A stretch of 64,000 bases of DNA from Pagrus major (GCF_040436345.1 NC_133238.1:1178501-1242500), one strand, 5' to 3'; shown: positions 41,701 to 54,780, numbered from the stretch's first letter. The notes: generated by a model from the letters alone, not told the origin. Translations and numbers: made by a program.

Positions 41701-43283
41701 CAGACCAGCTCTGTGAGGAGTCACATCAGAATCTCAGCCACTCTTCCTCATCATTACTCGTCATGCTCTCATCTGCATGCAACCCCAACAGCATGTACTT
41801 TATTAACAATTTCAGCCTCTTCTGGAACATGGACATCTTTTCAGTGGTTACTAACTGGTAAGCCTTCAACAATTGTCAAATTACCCATTTAGACATGAAA
41901 CCTGAAAAACCTGAAAATCCAAACCAATAATCTCATTTCCTTGTTATGAGCCTGTAGAACATTGAATAAAAGTCAAGGAATGTTGATGATAAATGTGCTT
42001 GCTACCAAAGTGTAAATGTCATAAGGTTACAGGAGTGGTCAAATGTGCAACTAGTGATACTTTTTACAATTTTAAACCTTTTCTAAGTGAATTTAACTAG
42101 CTATTTTAATGTATACCTACACAATAACAGGCTAATCATTAGCATTGTAATAACCCCATCAATATCCATCACAGCAAGAACAATAAACAGCATCACAATA
42201 GGTTCACATACCTCCTTAGAAATGAAGATGTCAAATAATATGTCAAAATTGGTGAATTGCCCTTTTAAGTCCTTTATCCTTTAGGTTGTCACGTTAATTT
42301 GCCCTGTCTTTTTTTTCCCTTTTGAATAGTGTAGTCCTCACACCTCTTACCCAACTATTCATTGGACAGATCAAGACTGGAAAATGGCCTTCATCAGGGG
42401 AGCTCCAGACAGCGTGAAAGTGGTCGGCATCGAGGTGTGTCGCAGCTCATAAATTGACATCGTGGGAGCCATCTGCACATACTTAGTCATCGATATTGCA
42501 TATCCATGACATCTACAGAACACTCTGATATTTCTCTCAAAGGTACATAGCCAAAATAGATGAGGATGATGCCAGTGACTAGCCCCATTCACACTGCCCC
42601 TTGAAGTGCGGCGATCATGCGCCGATTCTCCGCATCGTCCTCTGTGTGAAAGTTTCAGATGCAGAGAGGGGGAACAGTTTCACTCTGGCTCTGATGTGCC
42701 TCCGGAGGTAGTATCACAGCCGCAGCAGAGGCCAGCTGGCGTCTGTGTGAATGGATAAGCTGGAGGTGCGGATCGGGGGCGGTTCGGTCTGATGGTGTTC
42801 ACAGTCCGACAACTAAACAGATCCTTCACTCAACAAATAAAAGAGAAATGTCCCACAAAGCAACGTTACAGGACCAAACAACAGTAACATGGTAACTGGT
42901 AGTGTCTTTGGCAACTTATATGAGGGAAAAATAACGCAGTTACACGTGGAGAAGTGTCTGTCATCCTGTCTGTCCTCCTGTCTGTCCTACCAACTCTTTG
43001 TCACATTTCTACATAAAAAACAGCGTCTGTCCCCAGCAAAAAACTTTAACTCACCATGTGTTTGTCTCCTTCACTATCGTGTTGTTGTATTTTGTTGACC
43101 GAGACTTCAGTGAACTTTCCCCCAGAAAACAGCATCCTTCCCCACGAGTGAGAGTCAGACAGGGTCCTGTTTACTGATGGAGATTATGTAATTATGTAAT
43201 TTAGCAAAAAACTTAACTTTGTCACTTTCCAGGATTCATGGTGGGTCAGGATCTCAATCACATTGATGGGTGAAAAAAAAAAG
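41700..43283. other. Unassigned sequence
   Basis: No gene recognised. 42,590-42,800 is GC-richer repeat-like sequence (GCGCCGATTCTCCGCATC). 42,380-42,450 has a short coding-like stretch of unknown origin. Confidence 0.3.
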
Positions 43284-43370
43284 ATGTCCTTTTTGCAAGA
43301 TCTCGCAAAGTTTTTTGCGAGATCCTGCAAAAGCTGCGGTCGCTTGGCCATTTGGGAATCAGCAAAAAGT

Positions 43371-46300
43371 ATGAGTCATGGAGGAGGATTTGGAGCATTT
43401 CCTGCAGTCAAGAGAGGTCCCAAAAGAGGACATTATGCATATACAAATGTCACACGGCAGTTGGGACTGGGTTTATTGATTATTTTATTGTGTATATTGT
43501 TGGTTTTATTGTATATTATTGTATATTTTTAGAGTTTTTGCATGGTTTTATTCACCAGCGTGTTTTTAGTTTTTACTGCATGTTTTAGAAATGTCCCACT
43601 GCCTGTGAACGCACCATAGAATGATGGAAAGAGCAAATATAAGGTTTGTTGGGTACACAAGAGTTAACTGAAGCTAGAAAAGTTGATATTGTCTTGGGTG
43701 CATTAGCTGGGGAAGCTAAACGCCAGATCAGTGTTTTAGAGGAAGATGAAAGGGACCACACCCGCAAAGTCTTTTTGTATTTGGATTCACTATATGGTGA
43801 TAGAACTCCTACACCTGTGCTAAGGTCTCAGTTCTTTAGTTGTGTACAAAGACTTGATGAAACAGTGCCCTCATATATACTTAGGCTGCGAGAACTACAT
43901 TGCAGGCTGCAGCGACACGATCCAGACAGTGCCCCCTCCGATGCTGCTTTGAGAGACCAGCTGCTACTGGGGCTGCAGGAGGGATCCCTGTCCCAAGCTC
44001 TCAAGGTTTATGCTTGTCGTAATCCTGATGAAACCTTTGCTGCCATTCGACAAGAGGCACTGCTGCTAGATTCAGAGTGTGGGAATCCAAAGCCAGAGGT
44101 AACATGTGCGTCTGTGAGTAACCCTTGTGTGTCTGCTCCAACTCAGGATGCCAGCTGGAAAGAGACTTTGAAAAGAGAGATAATGGAAGATGTAAGACTG
44201 CAGATGTCTGGACTCACTCAGAAGCTGTTGAGAGAAATAAAACCACTTCTCCAACCAACCAGCAGGGTGACACAACCCCCTGTACAACCTGTGAGAGAGC
44301 GACAGCGGCCATCGACCTACACAAACAACTGGGATGAACAAGGTAGGCCCATTTGCCGTCGGTGCAAGCAAGCAGGCCACATCGCCAGGTTCTGCAGACA
44401 ACCTGCATCCACTCAGCCGGCTTTAAACTAACTATCCCTGCCGCTGAGGTCCGAGGGGCAGGGGTTGAGTGTGCACCAAAAAAGACTAGGGCCACTAAAG
44501 CATTTATTGGAAACTGCCCAACAATCGCAGTAAAAATGGAAGGGATTGAACTGTTTGGACTGTTAGACACGGGGTCTCAAGTCACATTGATGCAAGAAAG
44601 TCTCTTTGAGCAACATTTCCCTCAGATGAAGAGTAGTGAGACCCCTGTCTTTTTTAAGCTGTGTGCAGCCAATGGACTTGAGCTTCCGTACACAAGCTAC
44701 GCTGTGTTGGATATAGAAGTAGAAGGTATTACTATATGTGATCGCCAAAGATGAACATTGTACACACCCACTCGTCATTGGAATGAATGTTGTGACATCT
44801 TGTTGGGATACTTTTTTTTAAATAGCCCGAGAAGTCTGATTGTCCCCCACAGAAGTTGCAGAGCCACCAAGCCTGGAGAGATGCTTTTGCCACCTGTCGC
44901 CACATCGAGGCCACCATGACAGAGGATGAGTTGCTGGGTTATGTGCGACCAGCTAGTCGATGCATAATCAAAGTCCCTCCCAAAAGTGAGCTGCTAGTGT
45001 GGGGCCGGACCTGGAAGGGCCCCAGAGGAAAAGACTATTGTGCTATTATGGAAGCACTACCTGAAAACAGCAGTGTGGGAGTGGCTCGGACATTAACGAT
45101 GGTAAGAGATGGCAGAGTCCCTGTGAGGATTTGTAACCGCCACTCTTATTGTCTGACCATAGGCCGATACCAGAAGCTTGGCAAACTGCATTATGTAGAG
45201 GAGGCTGACGTGCATGGCCCGCGTGACCTGAACCTGTCCCTGAGAGATGATTGCGTCATAGAAGTGGCATTAGTGAGCACAGCAGCTGATGAACCAGAAC
45301 AGGAACTGCCAAAAGAGGTGAGCAGTCTTGCTGACCGACCAGATTTATCCGAGCAGCAACAAGAGGAGCTACGTGCGCTTCTACTTAAGTAGAGACATGT
45401 TTTTGCACAACATGATGAAGATTTTGGGTGTACAAACCTAGTACAGCACCAAATACACACCGGTGATGCACCACCTGTCCGAGAGCGGTACCGCCCCCTA
45501 CCACCAGCCATGTATAAGGAAATGAAGACACTATTTTCAGGTATGCTTGAATCAGGAGTCATCAGAGAGCTGTAGTCCTTGGGCAGCGCCCATAGTACTG
45601 GTGAGGAAGAAAAATGGCAGCTGGAGGTTTTGTGTAGATTATAGAAAGTTGAATGCAGTGACTCATAAAGATGCCTTTCCCTTACCCAGGATTGAAAAGA
45701 CTCTCACCAGTTTGACCCAAGCAGAGTGATTTTCCACTCTTGACCTGGCCAGTGGCTAATGGCAGGTTGAGATGGATGCCCTGGATCGAGAGAAGACAGC
45801 CTTTACAATGCCACTGGGCCTGTTCGAGTTTGAACGCATGCTATTCGGCCTCTGCAATGCGCCGGCTATGTTTTTACGACTGATGCAGCGGTGCTTAAGT
45901 GGTCAGCTGTCCGACTATGTGCTTGTGTATTTAGATGACATCATCCTGTATTCACCTGACTTCACCTCCCACCTGCAACATCTGGACAAGGTGCTGGAAA
46001 GACTGGGACAACACGGTCTGAAACTGCAGCTGGACACGTACAAACTGCTACAACATGAAGTGAAGTTTTTGGGCCATGTTGTGGACTCAACCAGTGTGAA
46101 ACCTGACCCAGACAAAATTTCTGCTGTACTTGACTGGCCTGTCCCCAACACCATAAAACAGGTACGAGCCTTCCTTGGATTAGCTGGATATTACAGACGA
46201 TTTCTGTCAGGTTTTGCTAAGGTTGCACGCCTATTGAACCAGCTATGGACTGGAATCCCAGCTAACAAAAAGTCTGAAGCCCAGAAGGCAAATTGGTCCC

Positions 46301-48820
46301 CAGATTGTCAGACATCTTTTGTTGAACTCAAAACAGCCCTAACACAAGCACCTGTCCTGGCACATGCTGATTATTCTCTCCCATTCATCGTTTATACAGA
46401 TGCGAGCAACCAGGGACTGGAAGCAGTTTTGGCCCAGGTCCAGGAGGGACGAGAGCGAGTAATAGCTTATGCAAGCCGTAGCCTACATCCTACCGAACAA
46501 AATGATACCAATTACAGCTCTTTTAAACTGGAACTTTTGGCCCTCAAGTGGGCCGTGGCCGAAAAATGAGACACCAGATTGTGTGTCCGAGCGCCAGGAG
46601 CCAAGAGGTGTGGAGGAGTGTACATGAAGCCACCGCCCATGCTGGAGTAGAGAGGACTCTTTCATGCATCCGCCAGCGCTTGGCATGGAGGAGGAGGTAC
46701 GTCAGTTCCAACAGGGATGTGTCGCCTGCAGCCTGCGAAGGGAGAGAGCAGAGCCTCGAGCCCCATTAAAACCTATTGAAGTAACATACCCCCTTGAAGT
46801 TGTAGGCTTAGACTTCCTCTCACTAGGCCGCCACACAGACACCCACCCAAATATCCTGGTAGCCACTGATTTATTCACCCGCTATGCTTGGGCTGTACCT
46901 ACACGAGACCAAACAGCTGAGACCACAGTTAAAGCCTTATGGACCCAAATAATCCAGCCCTTTGGCTGCCCTGCTCGATTCCATTCGGACCAGGGACCAA
47001 ATTTTGAGTCTGGGCTAATGAAACAGTTGTGTAATACCTATGGTATAGCTAAGAGTTGTACTACCCCATACCACCCTGCTGGTAATGGGAGTGCAGAACG
47101 CTTTAATCAGACCCTTTTGAACATGCTCCGCTCCCTTGAAACTGATAAGCAAAACCATTGGCCAGAGTACTTGGTCGAATTGGTACATGCCTATAACAAC
47201 ACAACCCACAGCGCCACAGGGTATGCCCCTTCCTTTCTCATGTTTGGACGATACTTGCGCCTCCCGGTTGATGTTGAGTTGGGCGCTGGGCCCCAGCAGA
47301 GGAGGCATGATTTAGATGGGTGGGTTAAACATCATCAGGAGAGGTTATCTGTAGCATACAACCTTGCTAAGCAAAAGATTGACAATGCAGCCTCTCAGAA
47401 TAAACAGCGCTATGACAGTAAGGCTAGAGCTTTACCTTTGATACCTGGGGAGAGAGTGTGGCTTCGGAGCAGGAACAGACAAGGACAAGGGAAATTGTGT
47501 ACTTGGTGGAATCCAGAGACTTATGTTGTTGTTGAACAGGTTGGAGACACTGAGCTGGTGTACCGTGTTCAGCCAGAGAGGGGAGGCCGTGTACAGACTG
47601 TTCACTGAAACGCACTTAAGGTGTGTACGGCCCCCCCAACAGAGACTGCTCCACCAGCTGCCCAGGCGGCTGCAGAGACTCAGGAGGTTCCTTTGCCGTT
47701 GATCTATGGGTTTCCCCCAAGGCCTGCAGGAATACCTCCTGTGAGAGAAGAACCTGAAATTGCTCCACGACGTTCCGCGAGGGAAAACTTGGGACAGCCT
47801 CCAGTGAGATATAGAGACTAATGATGTTGCAGGGACTGGCAACATTAAAGTGTGGGAAAATGTCACATGGCAGTTGGGACTGGGTTTATTGATTATTATA
47901 TTATTATTATTGTGTATATTGTTGGTTTTATTGTATATTATTGTATATTTTTAGAGTTTTTGCATGGTTTTATTCACCAGCGTGTTTTTAGTTTTTACTG
48001 CATGTTTTAGAAATGTCCCACTGCCTGTGAACGCACCATAGAATGATGAATGCACTGCACCTGGAGGTTCTGCCCTTGTCCCCAACGGGAACCAATCGAT
48101 GGCGGAGGAACGGGGTTTGAACCGGAAAGAGAAACGAACAAAAGCGTAGAGGAAGAGTAGCAATGGGGAGCGTGTCCAGAGAAGACGGAGAGACCGGGAA
48201 ACAAGGCAGAGAGAGGAAGACGAAGGCGAAAGACACCTAGTTCGAGACGGCGATGGAAAATCCAGAGTGTTACGACGCGTCACAATTGCAGCGGCAGAGC
48301 TTAATCGCTCTGCCTGGCGTGTGAGTATCCCTTCGGACCATTAGTAACACTCTGGTGTACGCATCCCTATGTTAGGGCATTGTGCTTTACTGGACGTCCG
48401 TACTGGCAGTGATTTTGTGTTCTTCAGGTGGCTTCCAGGACGCTGGAACAGCCGAGGCACCGGAGAAACCTGACGCTGCAGCAAGTCTCCTCCTCTGGAC
48501 CCCATGTGACGCAACTGTCCCGGTCTGACAGTCTTTTAAGACTTTTCCTTTTAAGAAACAGACTTCTCTTTTAATGGACATTTACGCAGTTACTTTTTAA
48601 CCCTCATTTAGAGAGTTTTTATCATTGTATTGTTGACTCCTGTAAAGAAGAACCTTGTAATAAATTATTGTATGCACTGGCATCTGTCGCTTTTGCCCTC
48701 TGTTCATAAACGTCACCGACAGCGTGCTCTCCCCCGATATCACTCAGAACTTGCACCTATTCAATAATTACCTTCCTTCATTATTGTTTACACTCCCCAC
48801 TCCTTACACAAAAAGACAAG
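43371..48820 (+). CDS. Candidate first exon of the HECT gene, split by the Gypsy insertion
   Basis: ATG 43371 opens MSHGGGFGAFPAVKRGPKRG and runs to the Gypsy left edge at 43447. When the retrotransposon and one CAAA target copy are removed, the frame continues through 48,813-48,820 and meets a plausible donor (AAG|GTGGGC at 48,821). The exon would end in phase 1, whereas the next strong exon (49,510) reads in phase 0. Either an indel has occurred or the coding start is downstream. Tentative. Confidence 0.3.
43448..43624 (+). repeat. 5' LTR remnant of the Gypsy element
   Basis: Matches the first about 190 bp of the 3' LTR (47,861-48,048) with one short AT-rich length difference near 43,480. 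Homology ends at AGAATGATG (43,624), where the sequence jumps into gag. Confidence 0.8.
43646..44431 (+). pseudogene. Gypsy Gag (N-terminally truncated)
   Basis: Open frame to the TAA at 44,429-44,431. It contains a capsid-like retrotransposon-gag segment (KVFLYLDSLYGDRTPTPVL; FSCVQRLDETVPSYILRLRE) and one CCHC knuckle near the end (CRRCKQAGHIARFC). The real N-terminus is lost with the 5' LTR deletion. In such elements Gag forms the particle and the knuckle binds RNA. Confidence 0.75.
44432..47821 (+). pseudogene. Gypsy Pol (protease, RT, RNase H, integrase) pseudogene
   Basis: Protease active site LFGLLDTGSQVTLM (about 44,550). RT blocks: VRKKNGSWRFCVDYRKLNAV (45,600-45,660), FSTLDLASG (45,730, first Asp), LFGLCNAPAMF and VYLDDIILYS (catalytic YLDD-type, 45,925-45,955). 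RNase H starts at IVYTDASNQGLEAVLA (46,390) but is cut off after LALKWAVAEK. Integrase: zinc-binding start (HEATAHAGVERTL), first Asp in VVGLDFLSLG, second in RFHSDQGPNFES and Glu in GNGSAERFNQTLL. The tail PRRSARENLGQPPVRYRD ends at TAA 47,819-47,821. Frameshifts near 44,800 and 45,400, stops at 45,727 and about 45,757, and a deletion at about 46,570 inactivate it. Confidence 0.8.
47847..47860 (+). other. Polypurine tract of the Gypsy element
   Basis: AAAGTGTGGGAAAA immediately precedes the 3' LTR, where plus-strand priming is expected. Confidence 0.6.
47861..48808 (+). repeat. 3' LTR of the Gypsy element (about 948 bp)
   Basis: Begins TGTCACATGG, ends CCTTACA. It includes AATAAA near 48,659 followed by a plausible cleavage region. 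The full-length LTR exceeds the 5' remnant by about 770 bp. Confidence 0.7.
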
Positions 48821-49509
48821 GTGGGCATAAAATTCATTCAATAAATTGATGTAACAACACAGAGCCTGGGATAGTGACTAATATAGGGGGAAATGGAGTT
48901 AGCATTAATGTTACGCTAGCTGAAACTAATGTCAGCGCTTCCCTGCTCTAACATTAAGTTATGCCAGTCATAAAACAAAATCATAACGTTACGTCGTTAG
49001 GGTTATAGGTGATGAATTGTACTTTGCTTTATGTCAAGCTATGTGTCTTTTATCTCCATCAAAAGTGGTTACCATGGTAACTTTGGATGCCATGGCAAGA
49101 AACTACTGTAGAGGCTAGTTTAATTAAATATCGTTACTTCTATCACGAAACTGTTCTTTTGTGACCAGGTTTACAAATATTCCCTGCCAGTTATTTATCG
49201 TGACATACTAAAGAGAAAATAATATCGTCCAGTAAGTAACATTTTCTTAATGACAAAATATCACCTATATATACTGTATGTATATGTTTGCTGCCAATGT
49301 ATCATACAGACTGAGGGAAGATGGAAGAAAATCTAAAAAAAAATCGCTCAAGTTGTCCTTTCTTCTTAATAGACTTTAGTGGAGCTTCTCTCAGCCATAT
49401 GTATTTTTTGCACGCCATTTAATATTAAATGTGGAACGTGTTTCTCCTTGCCATGATTTTAAATTACTGCTGACAACAACATTGAAAACATGTGTCTTAT
49501 TTGTTGCAG

Positions 49510-52150
49510 AATCTGCATTTCCAGATGCAACCAAGATCCAAAAAACAAAGAGCAATGTCTGAAACTGTGACAGCACAAGGTCCAGGAAAATCATATCCCT
49601 CTCATTCAACCCCAGAAGACATTAAAAAAACTCTCATTGGCCAGGGGCAGGACACCAACACAAGTGATGATGATGATGATAAAGTTTGGAATCATTTCCA
49701 GCCTTCAAATGATTTCCCGGATTCCTGCTTTGAAATCATTGATCTGACCAGTGCAGTTCCTAATGACTTCCCACAAACAGAGCCTGAGCACATCTGTCAT
49801 GAAACTTTTGAAGATGTTCCAGAAGTAGACGAGGCAGATACAATTGAATGGGATCCGGAAGATGACCTTGGCGGAGCAGACGGTGACGAGACAGTTGTGA
49901 TAACATTGAATTACGTCAACAATGAGGATGTCACACAAGTAATATGACAAGATCAGTAATGTTTTGGGGTAAGGAGGTAGAAATACTAATACAGGTATTA
50001 AAACCAGTAAAAATAGACAAAATACAGAAATGTAGTTCTATATTAATAGTAAATTTGATTCTATGAATTCAAAAATTCAATTGTGCATTCATACTTTGAA
50101 AAAATTGACCATATTTTATATTTTTATGGCATATGCACTGTTCTGTTTCCCAAGTATTATATTGGCACATGAATGAAATAACCTACAGTGCTGTGGAACA
50201 CTTAGTTCACCCCATGTTTATTTAGAACTTCATTTTGCCGCAGCAATAATTGATTAATGTTTAATTGCTTATGCTACTTTAAAACATTTAAATAGCAAAA
50301 AATCAATTAAGAGCTGATGGAAAACCTGTGGAATTCCACTGTATGATCTTAGTGTAAGATTTTACTCTCTTCAGCCAGGCATGTTTGCTTTCACAACTTC
50401 AAAATTCTCACATTTTGTATCAAATTTCTTTTCCCCTGAACTTCCATTTCTAATGTATAGTGGTATGTCATGCACAACTTGTATCAAAAACAAATACCAA
50501 TTGTTACATTCAGCAAGCTGCAGAATAGTTGTAGTAGTGGAAGTCAACAGAGTCCTTTTGACCTAATTCCTGGAATTGTGCAGCAACTTTTGTAACACTG
50601 ATTTGTGACTTTATTATAATTCTCTGTCTCTGAAATTTAAGAGGTTTAACTTCTTTCCATTTCTCAAAATCTAAGTGGAATTTTTACGGACTATCTCTTG
50701 AGTGTTCCTGGTTTTAATTAGAAGTTAGTCTGATGTAGAAGACTCATTTAGAAAGACTTATAAATAACAGTCTGCAATCACATCATAGACTTGTAGGGTC
50801 AAAGTGTCTGCTGACAACTAATATGTTTATACTTATTTTATCCTTCAGAGTGCTGAGGTGATTGGAGTACCTATGCAGGATTTACAACTCCCATTGCCTT
50901 CAGCTAATGGGCTGCCTACACTAGATGTGCAGTCCATACATGAGGAGGCAGTGCAAACTGCACAGGTAAGCAAAACTGAACACATCTTTTAAACTACTGT
51001 ATGATTTTACATAACTGTAAAGATGTGATGCAATGGAGCTTTTTATATCATTTATATCATGTCCTGCGAGGCTCTGGAGGAGCTCTGTCAGGTCTGAAAA
51101 AGTAACTGTGATGATGTCATACTGATGTTGTCAGGGTTAACTTGTCTTGGGATAGGAGATAATAAATTTTGAATAGAAAGCCTGTTATAAACTGGTGCAC
51201 TGGTATGCAGTTTGTAAGAGATGCTTTTGAGTTGCATTATGGGAAACATAGGATCCAGTATTATGACACAAACATACTTTATTATACATTATGTGTATGT
51301 TTTGTTCTTCTAGCAGGACAGTGGACTGAATTTCTTACCACAAGATTTGCCTTTAAACTCAAGCAGCCAGCTTTCCCAATCAGCCTCAGCCAGCAACCCA
51401 GGAAATCCACAGAGCCCACGACGTGCATCAATTTGGAGGATAAAGGTTGTTGAAGATCTTCTGGCTGTATTTATGGACAGCAGCATAATGAATTTGACTC
51501 TAATGATGGACTTTGTAAATGAAAAAGCTATTGATGATGCTGGAGTGTCAAGGGAGGTTTACACTGCATTCTGGGAGCAATTTTTTGAACAGTGTGAAGA
51601 GGAAACAGAGTGAGTTCCAAGGCTGAGACCAGATTTCTGTAAGGCTGAATGGCAAGCAGTTGACGTATCTGGAACTCTGAGGACTTGCTCGACCTTTTTA
51701 CAAGGATGGGTTCCCATTTCTTACCTCCAAAGAACAGCATGAAGCCTGCCATAGAAACAATGGCTCATAAAGCCATTCTCCAAGAGCCAAAATATATAGT
51801 CGATTGCTTCTCCACACCCATGTCACTTGTACAGCTGAAACTGTCAAACAAGGAAAGTGTGTTATCTCTGTATGAGTCAAAGAAGGCCACAGGCAAAAGA
51901 GTGTTGCAACTGTTTGAAACAACAGAGGTGGTGCTGTCTCAGAGAGAACAGGCAACCTTTAACCATCTCCAACGTTATGTGAAAAATGCTGACCAAACCA
52001 AAGCTGAAAAAATCCTGCGCTTCTGCTCTGGTTCCTCTGTCATATGTGTTGACAAAATTATGATATGCTTTAATGCTGAAACTGGGCTCAACAGAAGGCC
52101 TGTTGCTCATACCTGTGGAGCTACACTTGAAGTGCCGTGTACGTACAGTT
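49510..52150 (+). pseudogene. HECT-domain E3 ubiquitin ligase-like gene (TE-associated), broken
   Basis: Exons with good borders: 49510-49938 (143 codons, acidic, MQPRSKKQRAMSET...), 50849-50965 (39 codons) and 51314/51317 onward, all phase 0. The third exon encodes RRASIWRIKVVEDLLAVFMD and AIDDAGVSREVYTAFWEQFF, typical of the fish 'G2/M-specific E3-like' HECT family. It hits TGA at 51,611 but stays coding-like (VPRLRPDFCKAEWQAV). A deletion and frame change follow, and from 51,685 an intact HECT C-lobe runs: LRFCSGSSVICVDKIMICF and RRPVAHTCGATLEVP, with the catalytic Cys in HTC at about 52,114. A donor (CGTGTAC|GTACAG) ends the exon near 52,150. The last exon was not found. Confidence 0.6.
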
Positions 52151-52921
52151 CTGTTTGTCTGTTTTTGTTGTTTGTTTTGTCATTGATGCACTGAACCGTG
52201 TGGTGAGCAGTCTGCAATTCTATTTTCTGTTGGTGCAATAGTACACCACGATAGTTTTCACATTGGTTTAATTTTTTAAATTATGCTTTGAAAATGACTG
52301 CAGCTTTCATTTCCATCAATTTGAGCCTAACTCAGCTGAAGGCTAAACTTGTTGCTGAATTGTTGATGTTAAGGTGTTAGAGAAGTTACATTACAGTGCT
52401 TTGGCTAGTGGCTACACAGAGTGTTCATGCACAATATTTTCACCGTGCTTTTCTGTCACTTGATGTCTGTACTACTTGGTTCTAGAAGAAATAAAAATCC
52501 TATTAATTTTCACAGAGGCGATTTTTGTGTCCAAGTTCTAAAACACATGCTGTCACTGACAAAAGTGAGGAGTGATGTCGACACAGGAGCATGTTTGTTC
52601 CGAACACCAATACTGCTTTGAATAGGGCTGCTAATAAAAAGGCACATCAGAAGTTCCTGGAGCCCAAAGATATTCATAAATCATCATAAAAGACTACAAA
52701 AAACAGAACATATTCACATTCAGCACTAACTTTATTGCCCTTTTGCTTAAGCAGTTACAATTTAATAGTTATCAGACTTTTAACATTAATTTTCAATCAA
52801 TTGATGGAGTTATAAGTGGATAGTATGTTTTAGTATTAGTTCTGAATTTTACACAGGTTTGATTCCACTTTTGATAGGCTTTATCTCTAAAGCAACACCA
52901 GCTCATTGGTGTTGTACTTTG
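52151..52921. other. Inter-gene region of the candidate transposon
   Basis: AT-rich, no coding signal. On the minus strand GGCAATAAAG near 52,730 could be the poly(A) signal of the integrase gene. Confidence 0.35.
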
Positions 52922-53021
52922 ATCCCATGCTATATGTTTATGTTCCATTAGTTTAAATTATTGGATTGATGTATGAATCCAATAATTTAAACTAATGGAA
53001 CATAAACATATAGCATGGGAT
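52922..53021. repeat. Perfect hairpin: 46-bp arms, 8-nt loop
   Basis: 52922-52967 and 52976-53021 are exact reverse complements (46/46), starting ATCCCATGCTATATGTTTAT, with loop GATGTATG. It lies between two convergent genes (HECT at left, integrase at right). Confidence 0.95.
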
Positions 53022-53718
53022 GGCATGGTTACATTTTACAGGAGACCCAGTGTTTCTGTGTTGAGCAACACTGAGAATATCATTAAAAGCAAACTTTAAA
53101 AAGGGAAATGACAGCAAGGAAAAATACTTGTGGAACCAACAGCTCCTTCCACTTCACAGGCCAACTCACTGGCCCCTACAGGACACCACTAAATACTTCT
53201 GACTTACAGAGATGCACTGATGGCTTGTCTTAGGTGCATATACAAGTTCACAGCCTGATACGGATCTGTTGGTACAGTCAGATGGGACTCGGCCGTAAAG
53301 ATATTGCATAGTTCATATACATCTGAATCGCACGGAATCGTCCGGCGAAAGACACATTCATCTTTGCACAGTTGGGTTCATCATCAACTGGGGACAGGAA
53401 GTCTCTTGTTCCGTAGAGTTCAAGCAATGCACACATCAGATTGGGCCGACCGCTGGGGACGTTTATGTTTTTCGATGGCCTGATGGTGTGTGCGTTCCAA
53501 ACATGTGCAGTGTCATCCAACTCATCCTGTTAAAAAGGATATATAAATACTTTTAGGAAGAACTATACATAGGCCTATGTAGCAGGTAGAAAGCGGCAGT
53601 CTGGTAAAATGTCCCTCACAAGTAGCCACACCTTACTTCCAGGTCTTAATTGACCAGCTGGCCCATCATACATAAGCCGTGGCATGTCGATGTTCTCTCT
53701 CTCTCTCTGCTCCTTGGT

Positions 53719-53907
53719 GCGTGACTGTGTCAGCATGTGTGTGTCTGCTGTCCCGGTCCAGCTTTGTGCCAGTTTCTCCCCTCGTCTCCGTGACCGTGTC
53801 AGCGTGTGTGAGTCTGCGGTCCTGGTCCAGCTTGGTGCTGGCTTCTCCCCGCTTCTCCGCGACCGTGTCAGCGTGTGTGTGTCTGCGGTCCTGGTCCAGC
53901 TTGGTAC
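53719..53907. repeat. Minisatellite, about 2.7 copies of a 69-71 bp unit
   Basis: Three successive units share GACCGTGTCAGCGTGTGTG and GGTCCTGGTCCAGCTTGG. They lie in the intron of the integrase gene. Open frames through it on both strands follow from unit lengths divisible, or nearly so, by three. Confidence 0.85.
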
Positions 53908-53934
53908 ACAAACTTTGCAGATGCTGCGCAACGG

Positions 53935-54780
53935 TGTATGGAGGTAAAAGGCGGACTTTGTTTTATATTGTGTTTTTTTTATTTTTCACAATGGTTTGAA
54001 TTGTTTGTTCTGTTTTATTGCAGATTGCAACTGCTGTTTTGTTTTGCTTAGGTTTTGCTTTTGTTTTACTTAGATTTTGTTTAACCTGTTTTGTTTTGTT
54101 TTGTTTTGTTTGAGTAGTTTTCTTGTATAGGTTTTTGTTTTCTCTTGCTTAAAGTTAACTTCTTTTGGTTTTCCCACCAAGAAGTAAGAACTAATAGAGC
54201 TGCATTGTTCTTTTAATATTGAGAGTAACGTGTTTTCTCTCTCCCTTTTGAGTATGAGTGCTGTAGGGGCAGCGGCAAGCGTGGCCGGCCTGACGGAGGG
54301 TTTGGTGGCAGAGTCACTCACCTATACTTCACCCCCCCTGATTTCGTGTGCTTGGTAATTTTTTGCACTTCCCTCACAATTTATAGTTGATTCCCTTCTT
54401 TTGGTTTGGTTTTGCTGTGTGTATGTGTGTAGGGCACTGGAGTGGGATGAGTACTCTGTCCCAGTGTGAATTGTCCCTTTACTGTCTGCGGCCTCGGCCG
54501 CCCATCCTCAGCACTCTTTTACAGTTATTTTAACAATAGCTGAGATATAGATGTTGGAAGCTCTTTAATAAAGTTGTGGTCTCGGTGGGAAACATCCTTG
54601 TCTATATCCATCATTTAGTTAACTGTATCAGAAAAAGAATCTGTGGCATCTGTACTGGATTGACTGAAGTATTTAAAGGACCAGTAAGATCCAAAGTTGT
54701 TAGTGAGATCACAGGCCTTGCCACGGTCTGGTCACACATACATATGAACTTAAATAGAGCACTAAATTACAGCATTCACC
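53935..54780. other. T/G-rich low-complexity and LTR-like sequence in the integrase intron
   Basis: TTTTGTTTTG-rich tract at 53,960-54,150. 54,250-54,600 contains TTTAATAAAGTTGTGG near 54,566 and may be a retroelement LTR, but no partner copy is visible. Confidence 0.35.

Larger units (their letters stand above)
43448..48808 (+). mobile_element. Ty3/Gypsy LTR retrotransposon, 5.36 kb, defective
   Basis: Two direct copies of the sequence starting TGTCACA[C/T]GGCAGTTGGG mark the LTRs. The 5' copy is cut to 177 bp. The 3' copy runs 47,861-48,808 and ends TTACA. The TGT...ACA ends and a 4-bp duplication (CAAA at 43,444-43,447 and 48,809-48,812) define the insertion. Domain order gag, protease, RT, RNase H, integrase is that of Gypsy elements. 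The rest of the 5' LTR, the primer-binding site and the gag start are deleted. Confidence 0.8.

Noticed and set aside
53575..53947. Repeat proteins encoded on both strands
   Set aside because: Minisatellite units in an intron, with no independent gene evidence.
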